Below are positions 33,435 through 43,953 of a DNA stretch of 64,000 bases, in pieces. The stretch spans positions 124,001 to 188,000 of the forward strand of contig NW_024882306.1 of NCBI RefSeq assembly GCF_019059575.1. Reading direction: 5' to 3'. A program made the translations under genes and the position numbers. The stretch is from Amphibalanus amphitrite. Lineage: Eukaryota > Arthropoda > Thecostraca > Balanomorpha > Balanidae. Within the stretch, counting starts at the first letter, position 1. Every line of letters begins with the position of its first letter. The notes under the pieces were generated by a model. That model was not told the origin of the DNA and did not search any database. It saw only the letters and a list, made by a program, of their open reading frames with translations.

Positions 33435-33444
33435 TTTATTTATT
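33435..33444 (-). terminator. DRC4 polyadenylation signals
   Basis: Two overlapping AATAAA hexamers on the minus strand (33440-33435 and 33444-33439) lie about 145 bp past the DRC4 stop. They are positioned to end that transcript before the convergent RPAP3 gene. Confidence 0.55.
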
Positions 33445-33584
33445 CATCGACTTTTACTTCAAAGACACTGACATTTCACCAACGCGTGCACGTATCAACA
33501 CAATTTTCTATTGGCGTCTGGAAGCGCTCACTGCGACATGCGCGCATTGCCCAGTTTCACATAATATCTCGTGTGATGTCGTTT

Positions 33585-36500
33585 TCACTTGTTGTGGCCG
33601 CCCGACACGAGGCCGGCCGGGCCGCGGCCCAGCTTCTTTCCCTGGCAGGGTCGCAGCGGCTCGAAGCCGATGTTGTCTCGTGGCACCCCGTACTCCTCGA
33701 GCCGAGCTGCGTACGTGGCCACAGTGTCGGCGTGCGTCTTGCACATCCGCGCCAGCTCGTACTGCATGTCCTTGATGGCGTTATTTTTGGCGTCCAGCAT
33801 CTCCTGCAACAGCAAAACAATGTGCTGACACGAAACATTGGATATGCACCGACACATGGGGATATGAATGCACACATGGGTTAGAAGCGAAGCACACGGA
33901 TAGGAACAACAGTCAGTACAAAAGTAGCTGGGAAAGGGTTCTCTACTCTATGCATTATTGATCGAGTGTGTGTACGCCAAAGAAAAGGGGCTGCCCGCTC
34001 ACATAAGGTATTCTACGAAATTAAGCATTGAAGTTCACTTCAGATCGCACGAAATTGAAGCTCAAGTGTCATCTTCTCGTGTACGAGCATGATTTGAAAT
34101 GGATTTTGAATTCTACTACAGAAACGTAAGCAGACATCAGGTTTTGAGCATTTTCATGAACTGATGCTTGACTGAAAGGTTACATTAAGTCATAACACAT
34201 GACAATATCCATCGCCTCGCATCGTGTTCCGAGCTATCGAGATCAGAAAAAGGCCGCCGGAGGGTAGCAGTATCACTCCCATCACTTCGCTCGTACAGCG
34301 AACGTTTCCCATTCCTCAGTAGAATTGTGAATGCGACGACTATGACCGGTGCAGGCAGCGTGTCGTGAATCTCTACCATCTCTGTTACTGTGATCGCTCA
34401 CCTCCAGTTTTCTGTTGACAATGCCCAGAGCGTTGGGGTCTAGGTTGGACGCGGCCAGCACTTCGTTCAGCTGAGCCTCCTTCTTCTCCAGGCTGTCGGC
34501 CAGCGTGGACAGCTTTCGCTCCAACAGCAGACTCTTCATGCTCGCTTTCTGTTGGACTTCAGTGATCGCCGCCACGAACCTCTCGTAGATCTCATCTCGT
34601 TCCTTCTGAACCTGTTGAAATGTAAGGCCCTTTATCGATGAATGTTCAGATTAAAGGAAAAAGTAAAGCAAATGAAACGTTTGAAGGTTCATATGCTCAT
34701 CGGAAGCGTAAAGGCCTACTTAATTGATAGAATAACGGGTGTCTATCCTCTACGAACCTGATCGAAGCGCTGCTCGAGCACCTCGTGCTCCCACGTGAGC
34801 GCGTCGTGGTTCTTGGTCAGAAGAGAGAGCCGAGCCTTGGTCTGCTGCAAACTCTGCTTGTCCTTGGTGTAGTGAGCCATGCCCTTCTCCAGCTCGGCGA
34901 CCTGAATCACAGGCACCGTCAAAATCAACGGTTCAATAACATAGCGGCAATTCGGACCATCGTAACACATTGACCGGTCATTGTCAGCTTAACTGTTAGA
35001 TGCACCGAACGCTTTATTAGCTTTTGACTAATCTAGTGAACATAGGCGGCAGAACGGGGAGGGCACCGGGGCACCGTGCCCCCCCCCCTTTGATTTTGGC
35101 GTTTTAACATTAGCCCTATGGGCGTTGCATGGAAAGAATGGGACCAAAAGTCGGCAGTGTCCCCCCCCTTAATTGAAGGTGTTCCGCCGCTACTGCTAGT
35201 GAATGTTCCTCGCGCGGTAAACTGACTTACCCTCTCCTTTGCTTTCTGAAGGGGCTGCACCAAGTTTTTGTTCTCCCTCATTACTTCGTGCATGTGTTTG
35301 TCAGTTCGTTCTTCTTTCGTTTTCAGGTCTTCCACTTGTTCCTGCGCAAAAAGACCACGAAAGGTCATCATGTATCGATTTCCCTATGTCCGTGTGTCGT
35401 TTGTTTTATTTGACGTTTTAGGGTTTGCTTTGTGATTATAATTCGTTGACGAGGTTTAGTTCGGTACTTAGTGGGAAAGGTCAGGTCATTGCCAGCTACA
35501 TACCTTCAGAGTGTTGATGAGGGCCAAGTTGTTGAGCGTTATGTCGTTGTAGTAGTTTTTCATTTCGCCGAACGCCTTCTCGTGGTTGCTGATCAGCTGG
35601 TTGATCTGAGTGTTTTTCCGCTCCTCGAGCTCGTGCAGTTCGGTCCGGCGCTGCAGCTCGAGCTCCATGCGCTGGGTGCGCTGGCGCTTCTCGTACTTGG
35701 CTTCCATCTCCCTCAGTCGCTGTTCAAAGTCGTTCAGCTGCTTGCTCAGTTGGTCGGTGTATTTCTGCAACGTAACGCAGAGAATTGGTAAATAACTCCA
35801 CCTGAGATCGGTACGTTTTACAGTTGTGTTTAGTTTTTTTTACGCGTAACATTTTTCATTAATAGGTATCGGATTCGTATTAAGCGAGTAGAAAGGCATG
35901 TTTTTTGTCTTAGTCAATATAGTGACGTTCAACCGAGATGACAGGCCACAAATCATGAAGCTGTATTTTTCGGAACGAGTTTATTGGACTGTTACTCACC
36001 AGTTTCAGGTCTCTGATGAGCTGTTGTTCGGCGATGGTGCGCTCCCGTATCAGTTTGTCCAGGTTATGTTTGTCCTTGTTGAGCTCGTTCTCGCTGACCA
36101 GGTGCTCGTCCTCCGCCTGTTTGAGGTCCTCGTGGTACTCGGCCTTCAGCTCGGTCAGGTTCGTCTGGTGCTCGTACAACAGGTGTTTGATCTTCTGCTT
36201 GTAGATGCTGATCTCTGTCCGGTGGGCCACTTCGGCCTCTTCTATCTCGCGGGCGTTGTTTCTGAAAACAGTATCACATCGCGGACGATACAAAAAGTGC
36301 CTAACAGTCGTAAGCTATCGAATTGCTGCGCACGACTGACTTTTGGAACGTCTATCGCGTGTTTATATCGGAAATTCAATCGGATCGCCCCCGGGGAATC
36401 CGTATCCCGTATCAGTAGAGGCATGAGCTGCACTGACCTGATTTCTGCCCTGGCGTCATCCAGCTGCTGTCTGGCGATCTCCCAGAAGGTGTTGATCTTG

Positions 36501-37289
36501 TCGCGCTCCAGCTGGAAGTAGTTGCGCTCCTCGCGCTCCCGGTTGAGCTCCTCCCTGAGTCGCTCCAGGTGCGCCTCCACCTGTTCCCGCGTCATGTCGG
36601 CCACGGCGACGCCATCGATGATGGCCGGACCCTTGGCCGACCCCTTCCCCTTCTTCTTGCCGCCTTTCTTTTTCGGTGCCTGAAACACATAGGTGCCGAT
36701 AAATTGGCGGGACAGCCAGTATCATACCTGACTTTTTTGCCTTCATTTTTTCTCTGATTTACTTTTCAATCGCCCGATTGATCTGCGATTTCGCCAGGCA
36801 GAATACAGCACTGCCAAGTTCTGTTGTAGTCCTAGGAAAACGCTTTTTATAATCTTCCCGTCGTTTCATGCCATTTTCTTGTACAATCATTTACGAATCT
36901 TTGATTCAACAAAGTGGAGTTTATGGAGTACCTACCAAAAATTTTACCTCATCCCCATCCATATCCCCATTCCCATGTAACGAAAAAAAAAACTAGATCC
37001 CTTTCTCCCCTTCTCAATTCCACCACAGTAGCAGAGATGGGAATAGGTAGGTATAGGTAATGCCTAGGCATTAGGCATGCTAGTAGGTACTGCATTGGTA
37101 AGGTGATCACTGAACATCGGTATTAATGGCTCTAAGAGGAATGAGGATTGATAATAATCCTGGATATGTCTGATTTTACTTGTAACAAGTAAACATTACA
37201 CAATTTTGATGGGTGCTTGTAAACATTCGCTACAAATAAGTGCATTGAATATGAGAACCAAACTAACAAGATGGGTCGACACTTACCAT
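33585..37289 (-). CDS. DRC4: Dynein regulatory complex subunit 4 (DRC4/GAS8)
   Basis: Exons on the minus strand: 37287-37289 (ATG only), 36438-36679, 36000-36261, 35504-35764, 35231-35341, 34758-34901, 34402-34611 and 33585-33803. All borders are GT-AG and in phase, giving 483 residues, close to the vertebrate protein (about 478). Diagnostic stretches are the Lys-rich start (MAPKKKGG), [57 protein letters not shown] and the C-terminal GQGPAGLV-like GRGPAGLV. Nearly the whole protein is coiled coil. DRC4 is a core scaffold of the nexin-dynein regulatory complex on doublet microtubules, coordinating dynein in motile cilia and sperm flagella. Intron 5 holds a hAT MITE. An RFX X-box lies upstream at 37527-37540. 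The ATG-only exon rests on ATG followed directly by GTAAGT and phase agreement. Confidence 0.93.
35041..35195. mobile_element. 155-bp hAT MITE in DRC4 intron 5
   Basis: It is flanked by an 8-bp duplication CTAGTGAA (35033-35040, 35196-35203). Ends are CATAGGCGGCAGAAC and the complement of CAGTAGCGGCGGAAC, related to the hAT element at 4219-6536. Confidence 0.82.
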
Positions 37290-37526
37290 GATCGGTTATC
37301 CACGGATCTGCTCGAATAAATGCTTCAAAAATATAGCTTCTTGATCTTGTCACATATTTGCTATATAAAATATTGACACATTTTCTCATACACGCTAAAT
37401 AAATATCGGTGTGCACAATGCATATAACTGGATTTGCCTCGGGCGTTTTGCCGCAGGCATTCCCAAACCAGTCCCAAACGCTGCCAAACGCCAAGCCAAA
37501 CGCCAAGCCCTGGTTTGTGTACAATG

Positions 37527-37540
37527 GTTGTCATAGCAAC
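37527..37540. promoter_or_regulatory. RFX X-box (GTTGTCATAGCAAC)
   Basis: GTTGTC-AT-AGCAAC fits the X-box consensus (GTNRCC/N0-3/RGYAAC type inverted half-sites) bound by RFX factors, the conserved activators of ciliary genes. It lies 238 bp upstream of the DRC4 ATG, in the region shared with divergent DRC7. Confidence 0.75.
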
Positions 37541-38085
37541 ACAGCTGACTGCCGGCCCCACCGCTGCCAGCTGGACGGAATGACAGGGGCGGCTGCCGCG
37601 CCCTGCTCGCAGGCGCTGTCGGGTCGACGAACTTCGTTTTATCGATAAACAACGTAATGATTATCTGCCAAACGCAACTCCCACAGTACGTAATCCTGCA
37701 AAGGATGAGGTGACTTTTTTAATGTTTGCGTTACTGCTGGACATTGGTATAATGAACCACAATAGGTACCACATGGCAAAAAAAAGTGAAAACATCGATG
37801 GGTAGCCACTAGCCACGACCTAACCATTCCATTAGTTAGAAAAATATGTTGATTTTATATTACCTTAATTAATTTTATGGATGGCCCCAGACAAATGACT
37901 AAGTAATTGAGCCTCGGGAATGGAGTGGCACACATTTCAGTAGTTATCAATCCTTTCGACAGATCACTCACTCCCAAATGTGCTCAAGATTACCAGCATA
38001 CTGTGCCGCAGGACAGTCACACACTCACACAGTATCGACAGGTGTCGAGAGTGTCGACAGGTGTATCGGACATACGGCGCCGGCG
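37541..38085. other. DRC4/DRC7 intergenic region, proximal part
   Basis: GC-rich sequence next to the X-box, then AT-rich DNA with no ORF of note. The minisatellite begins at about 38086. Confidence 0.4.
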
Positions 38086-38600
38086 CCTGTTGCATGCTGT
38101 GCCGCAGGGCTCAGTAGTTTCGATTCTTCTCAACAGATGGCTTTCACGCGGGGCGCCTGTGGCATGCTGTGCCGCATGACTCCAAGTAGTTGCCACTCTT
38201 ACCAACAGATGGCTTTCACTCGCGGAGCCTGCGGCATGCTGTGCCGCATGGCCCAAAGTAGTTCCCATCTTTACCAACAGATGGCCTTGACGCGCGGCGC
38301 CTGCTCCATGCTGTGCCGCATGGCGCACAGTTCAGTAGTTTCAGTTCCTCTCAACAGATGGCTTTCAGACGCGGCGCCTGAAGCATGCTGTACCGCAGGG
38401 CAGGGCTAGCGGCTCAGTAGTTTCGATTCCTCTCAAAAGATGGCTCTCACACTCGGCGCCTGCAGCATGCTGTGCCGCACGACTCGCGGCCCAGTAGTTT
38501 CAATTCCTACCAACAGATGGCTCTCACACGCGGCGCCTGCAGCATGCTGTGCCGCACGATCGCTCGGCATTTCGGCGGAGCGACGCGACGAAGCGGCCGA
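38086..38600. repeat. 70-81-bp minisatellite upstream of DRC7
   Basis: Seven units are anchored by CATGCTGTGCCGC at about 38092, 38162, 38234, 38307, 38383, 38464 and 38542. Most also contain CAACAGATGGC and GGCGCCTG. Unit length drifts from 70 to 81 bp. ORF 37978-38409 only reflects this repeat. CAGATG is an E-box (CANNTG), so the array could be regulatory, but this is speculation. Confidence 0.82.
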
Positions 38601-39801
38601 GGAACTTGGAGGCCGTAAGGATTATGACCGGGTATCGTAAGTGGGGAGACCTCAAGCGATATAGTAAATAGTAATCTTGGCTTCAAAGACCATGGGTGCA
38701 GTTATGTCGCCGAAAGCAAGTATGCTGGTTGATGAAATCTCTTGTTCTCGAAATCCAGCTCCAGTTGCTCTATTTTCAGGTGAGGTAAGTATAGGTCTGT
38801 TGAAGGGCTTACATCAGCTTCGAGCAGTCTTTTGGATCTCTACGCCGTCGTCTACTCGTACCTTTGAGTTTGTTATATTTTGGCCCCAGCCCCCAAAATC
38901 GTCAGGGGACAGGGGTTAATCAAAATTGGTGAGTAGTGAAACAACTAACAAGCCTTTATTATTTTTAACTTCAAAATTTTTTAACATTGTTCGCAGAGCT
39001 ATGTCGATCTTTGGTAGGTACCTACATTGGAAGTTCAATGCCAGAGACGGTTTGTTGCTAGAACAAGGTTTTTTAGAAAATATAATCCTGATAAATGTTG
39101 AACACTTATTATCCATCGATTGAGGGAGACGTTCACCGCCCCTTCCCCCCCTCCCGGGCCCTACGGTACCCTACCTAAGTCGAAACCTGATTGTGTGGTC
39201 GGCGTGGAACTCCGTGCGTTCTTCTGTACCACGTATACATTGTTCGTGAAATTGTCGTCTGATTTTGTTTAGGTAAACAATTTTTAGAACTCCTTACAAC
39301 CGACTCAATGATGTCAATTCAGACCGTTTTTGCTCAAAGTACTAACACTCTGTCCCGTCTAAGCGGTATTTTATTCAATGATTCTTCTAATTAGAGATGC
39401 AAATATTAGACGTAACGATGCGAAACGAACTGGATAAGAAAGCTATCTCAAATTCGCAAAATTAGGATTGTGGTCTGTAGAGCTCATAGATAAACATTGC
39501 TATTGCTATTGGCATGACACTTATAAGCAAACAAATATTCCACCTCTTATCGTAACATCCGAACAACAGCGGTCATTGGCGAGACGCCACGTGCCGTTTG
39601 ATCAATAAAACAGCATCGATTTAGCAGCGCAACCGGCGCAGCCCAGAGCCCAAAGAAGAGCCTTCAGTACGCAGTGTCGTAAACGGAAGATACTTTCAGA
39701 AGTCGCTGTTGGGGTGAACTGGACTAACGAGTAACGAGAACAAGTTTTATTTCGCAAACCACTGGAAATCATAGTCGCTGAATAAGAAGCCGGACAAGAA
39801 C
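38601..39801. other. 5' flank of DRC7
   Basis: About 1.2 kb without a supported gene. It should contain the DRC7 promoter and 5' UTR. TTCAGT at 39663 resembles an arthropod initiator, but this is weak. Confidence 0.35.
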
Positions 39802-42657
39802 ATGAGCGATGGTGGCGCGGAGGCACACACTGTCGGCGAGTCCGAGGAACCTGCCACTGCCGACCAAACCGATGGTGAAGCTCCGGCTCCGCAGGAAAAC
39901 GGCGAGCACAATGGACCAGCAGAGAGCGAGGGGCCAAAGGAAGATAGCGAACATCCCGCTGGAGAAGATGAATACGGTGTTGTGCCGGACGTCCAAAGCA
40001 ACTTGTCGGACAAGTCTGACCAAGAGTCGCACGACGATGTGCTTAGCGAAGGGGAAGAAACCGCTGCTGGTGAGCGCGATTCGGCGAGGAAAGAGAGCAT
40101 CAGAGACCGCCTGAGACGCGAGGGTCGTGAGCGTGCGAGGAGTGAGAATTACCAGTCAGAGACGCAGCTGGCGGAGTTGGACTCGACTGCTTTGATTAAA
40201 AAACCGCCGAGCGTTTCGGACATTCACATTCTTGCCAGAGATGACTACCCTGAGAGCTACACTTCAGATACGCCGAAGGAGACGAAACTCTTTCAGCATA
40301 CTCAGCGATTTCTCGCGCAGTACACTCATCTGTATCCTGATCGCAAGCCGCCATTCCTCAACCCGCTCAACGACTGTCGAATGCCAAAGTGTGCGAGCAC
40401 TTTTATTCGACCATCCCTGCTGCCGTACCTCGACTGCTACGACTGGCAGGGCTGCGCAAGTTTCGTCGCCGACCATCTCGACTATCGGCCACTGAAGCAG
40501 CCGACAGAGACGCCCGAGGGGATGATGTCTCCGGCCACCGCGCTGCGCTATCAGACGGCCAACTGTTTCGAGATGAGCACGGTGCTATGCTCGCTGCTGG
40601 TCGGCGCTGGGTACCGCGCCTACGTTGTGTCCGGCTACGCAGTGCGAGCAGTCTGTCTCCGCGATACGACTCGCGTCGTCTGCCCGGACATGATGCACAA
40701 GGACGAAGACGACTCGACTGTAGAGTCTGCACCTGAGAACAGGTACCAGCTGAAGCCGCAGAAAGAACTGGCCAGTAAGTATGAGCAGATGATGGAGGAG
40801 CGAGTGCGGGAGGCAGCGAGAAAAATGGAAAGGGAGAAGCTGCAGCGCGAACTGGAGGAGACAAACGAGAGGGAGAAGGAGCCGCCCGATCCTCTGTTCG
40901 GCATGCGCGTGCACGCCTGGGTGCTGGTGCTGCCTGGTGAGCGGGACGTCACTGAGCCGTTCTTCATCGAGTCCACTACAGGCATGGGGAAGGGAATACG
41001 GTGTGGCGACTACCTGGGCATCGAGTCGCTCTGGAACCAGACTAATTACTGGATCAACCTGCAGTACTGCATCAACGGTGTGCGCGACCTCGAGTACGAC
41101 CTATTCAACCCGGCGCACTGGGAGTTCCTGCTGCTGCGCGACGCTCTGCGCACGCCGCACCCTGACGAGCTGGAGACCGACCTGGAGGAGGCCGTGCTGG
41201 ACGCCGACCGGCTCATGGAGATGCCGCTGTCCTGGGTGGAGCGTCTGCAGGTCTCCAAGGAGCGGTATGACGAACGCTTTCCGTGTGGGAGAAAGGTGAT
41301 GCGCTTCTACCGTTCGAAGCTGGAGCAATTCTCGCCGTACACGATGAAGGACGGCCTCGTTCGCCGGCTGACCGTCTACTCCGACTTCAGCTGCGATACG
41401 GTAGAAACGATAACGGAGTCGTATCTGCACCGCGCTGATCGGCTTATCAGCCGTAAAATCACGCCGGCGACTGGCTGGATAGAGGACAAGTTCCAGCGAG
41501 GCCGGGACGATGCACTTCAGGAGCATCAGTACGCGGTGTTGGGCCACAACCCGGAGGACAGGCGAGTGATGCGCTACTTCCCGAAGACACGCACAGACTG
41601 CCTGATCGCACGCACCGTCGGTGAAGGTGGCTTCATCGAGGAGGACTTCCAAGACCGCGACGACAAGCTGTATCGGCGTGTCACCGAAGTCGGCGCCATC
41701 CAGAAGAAGTTCGGCCCCGCCGGCACCACGCGGAAGCCGCTAGTGAGCATCACCGAGCGGATGCACAGGAATCCCCGCGGCGACGGCGACGACGGCGTCA
41801 GCGAGAGAACGTTTGACCTGGCGGACGCCAAGATCAGTGTCGTGTTCCATGCGCGCAGGGGCCGAGTGACCGCGGAGCGACGCGAGTTCGCCAAACCCCA
41901 TCCGGACGACAAGGCGCGACTGGTACCGATCCTCGAGGAGGCCGCCGCCTCCGGGTACAGCGCCGACGTCGACGAGCTCCCGCCGCGTATGCTCGACCTC
42001 TACTACATGATGAAGGCGCAGATGGACGACGAGGAGCGCGCGGTGGCCGCCGTCCGCGAGGCCGAGGATGAGATTGTCGAGCTGCTGAACGCTCGCACCC
42101 AGGAGGAGGCGGCGCTCGACCTGGAGAAGGCGCTCTTTGACAGTGACCTCGTGCCGCAAATTCGCAGCGACCGCAAAGATCTGGAGGCCTTCATCGCAGC
42201 CCAGTCCACACGCCTCGTTGAAAAGGACAAGGATCCCCTGGGACCCTTCTTGGCCAGGCTCAACATACCCGAGTCTGAAATGAGCACACCGGTGCGTTTC
42301 AAGCTGCGTGATGAGTGCATGCAGGCGTTCCGCCAGAGGCTGGTCGACAAGGCGAACCGTCTGCAGAAACAGTTCGAGGAGGAGACTGAGGCGCTGCAGG
42401 ACCGCCAGCACTGGTACCAGCAGAACTACGTCGGTCTGACGGAGGAGGAGGAGCAGGAGTACCTGAGGTTCTGCCACGACACCATGTTCCGGCTGCACGT
42501 GCTGGAGCTGCTGCTGGAGAGACACAAACAGATGGCGCCGGTCAAACAGAGACACAAACAGAGACACAAACAGATGGCGCCGGTCAAACACCGGACCCTG
42601 GAGAGGCGACTCAGAAGCGACCCCCGCATCACAGGCCAGAACGCGCAGGACGGCTGA
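39802..42657 (+). CDS. DRC7: Dynein regulatory complex subunit 7 (DRC7/CCDC135)
   Basis: An intronless frame of 951 residues (vertebrate protein about 874). Residues 1-115 are acidic and low-complexity. About 160-300 hold the conserved globular part with a transglutaminase/papain-like motif NCFEMS (C255) followed by GAGYRAYVVSGYA. About 360-480 include MRVHAWVLV, FFIESTTG and WINLQYC. The middle has the DRC7-typical KVMRFYRSKLEQFSPYT and following repeats. The C-terminus (about 740-930) is coiled coil. DRC7 is a linker subunit of the nexin-dynein regulatory complex in motile axonemes. The last 45 residues contain a tandem duplication (QMAPVK-RHK units). It is divergent from DRC4. ATG 39802 is the first in frame after an upstream non-coding stretch. 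Confidence 0.92.
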   Translation: MSDGGAEAHTVGESEEPATADQTDGEAPAPQENGEHNGPAESEGPKEDSEHPAGEDEYGVVPDVQSNLSDKSDQESHDDVLSEGEETAAGERDSARKESIRDRLRREGRERARSENYQSETQLAELDSTALIKKPPSVSDIHILARDDYPESYTSDTPKETKLFQHTQRFLAQYTHLYPDRKPPFLNPLNDCRMPKCASTFIRPSLLPYLDCYDWQGCASFVADHLDYRPLKQPTETPEGMMSPATALRYQTANCFEMSTVLCSLLVGAGYRAYVVSGYAVRAVCLRDTTRVVCPDMMHKDEDDSTVESAPENRYQLKPQKELASKYEQMMEERVREAARKMEREKLQRELEETNEREKEPPDPLFGMRVHAWVLVLPGERDVTEPFFIESTTGMGKGIRCGDYLGIESLWNQTNYWINLQYCINGVRDLEYDLFNPAHWEFLLLRDALRTPHPDELETDLEEAVLDADRLMEMPLSWVERLQVSKERYDERFPCGRKVMRFYRSKLEQFSPYTMKDGLVRRLTVYSDFSCDTVETITESYLHRADRLISRKITPATGWIEDKFQRGRDDALQEHQYAVLGHNPEDRRVMRYFPKTRTDCLIARTVGEGGFIEEDFQDRDDKLYRRVTEVGAIQKKFGPAGTTRKPLVSITERMHRNPRGDGDDGVSERTFDLADAKISVVFHARRGRVTAERREFAKPHPDDKARLVPILEEAAASGYSADVDELPPRMLDLYYMMKAQMDDEERAVAAVREAEDEIVELLNARTQEEAALDLEKALFDSDLVPQIRSDRKDLEAFIAAQSTRLVEKDKDPLGPFLARLNIPESEMSTPVRFKLRDECMQAFRQRLVDKANRLQKQFEEETEALQDRQHWYQQNYVGLTEEEEQEYLRFCHDTMFRLHVLELLLERHKQMAPVKQRHKQRHKQMAPVKHRTLERRLRSDPRITGQNAQDG
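42516..42595 (+). repeat. Short tandem duplication at the DRC7 C-terminus
   Basis: AGAGACACAAACAGATGGCG and GCCGGTCAAACA recur, encoding RHKQMAPVKQ twice with an extra RHKQ. The frame is preserved. Confidence 0.8.
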
Positions 42658-43953
42658 GAGACGTCCCGGCAGTGCGACAGGCGTGAACTACCACAAGTAG
42701 AGCGGCAGCAGCAACAACAATGTGGGCTCCAATGTGTCAACACTCAACAGTCAACTTGTCACGAAAATGAATAGCACAGGGTAACACCGAATAGCTCTTT
42801 GTATCGGGAGCCTCTTGTCATATTATTGCGAGTAGCGCACCGAAAAAGACAGGCGTAACGCTGGACACGTCTTTTCTGTCTGAGGAACATCGCGTCTTCC
42901 TGAATGAAATGATCTGCAATATATATGATCGGCAAAAGTTTACCTTTTCTTTTAGTTACCTATCCTTGCAATGATGTGATTTGACGACTTTCTGCCTTAT
43001 CAACAAATAACCACTAACTATTGTGTTCCATCGATTTGTTAGTTCACAGTTCACACTGTCTCGAGAACGGACAGTACCATTTCATGCTCACAAAATTAAT
43101 CTTTCAAAACATGGCCACAGTTGTTGAAAATTTGTGCTAACCCGTTATGAATTCCGAAGTTGACACTCTATTACAGCCAAGTGACAAAAACCGATTCAAT
43201 CAGCTTCACCGAAGCATATTATGTATTTGTTGACCGTTTACCGTCTTATCTGGGAGCGTTCACCCCACAAAAAATAATAATCCGACATAACTGAGCAATC
43301 GAGAACAGAATGACGTGTGCAGCAATTAATGGAACACATTTAGTGCGGCTCGTACTCGATGTTTTAGCAAGATCGGATCAAACAAATGAAAAAACATTCC
43401 ACGCAAATGACGTTCTTGGATGCAAATTCACATTCCAGATCTATGACGCAACAAACCGATAAGAAGCGAGCAGGGTACATCAGTGCGATCATAAACGACA
43501 AACGTCTCCGAGCTGTTCAACGACAAACCCAATATAGCGTCTCGAACAGTTCCCTGCGAAGTGATGAAAAAAGCGCGTCTGGAGCCATATACCACACCAC
43601 AGTCACTGAAGCCCCCGCAGTGTTCTCGTCCATGGTTCGTGTTGTCTACCACGTGCTCTTGTCTGATGTCTGCTGCGTATGCCTGCAGTCTACCACTGTC
43701 TACGACTCATACAAAACACGCAACGTGACACATAGCAACGCGAGAACCTCAAGTACGAATAAAAAAGTCGAGAGTGCAAACATTCCAAATATTTCCAAAT
43801 ACTTACACGCCGTTCACATGACAATTCGAAATATGTAACACAACATTATCACGTGTCCTTGTGTTCCACGACGCTCAACACACATCTCCCACTTCACAGG
43901 CTTTTCCTCTCTCGTTCACACACACCACGAGGTTCATTTTTGTCCACGACCCA
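42658..43953. other. Spacer between convergent DRC7 and COPS8
   Basis: AT-rich. A 150-codon ORF at 43386-43838 has no recognisable domain. The 3' UTRs of both convergent genes should lie here, but no clear poly(A) signals are assigned. Confidence 0.4.

Noticed and set aside
43386..43838. 150-codon ORF between DRC7 and COPS8
   Set aside because: Composition is like the surrounding intergenic DNA and no family features are visible.
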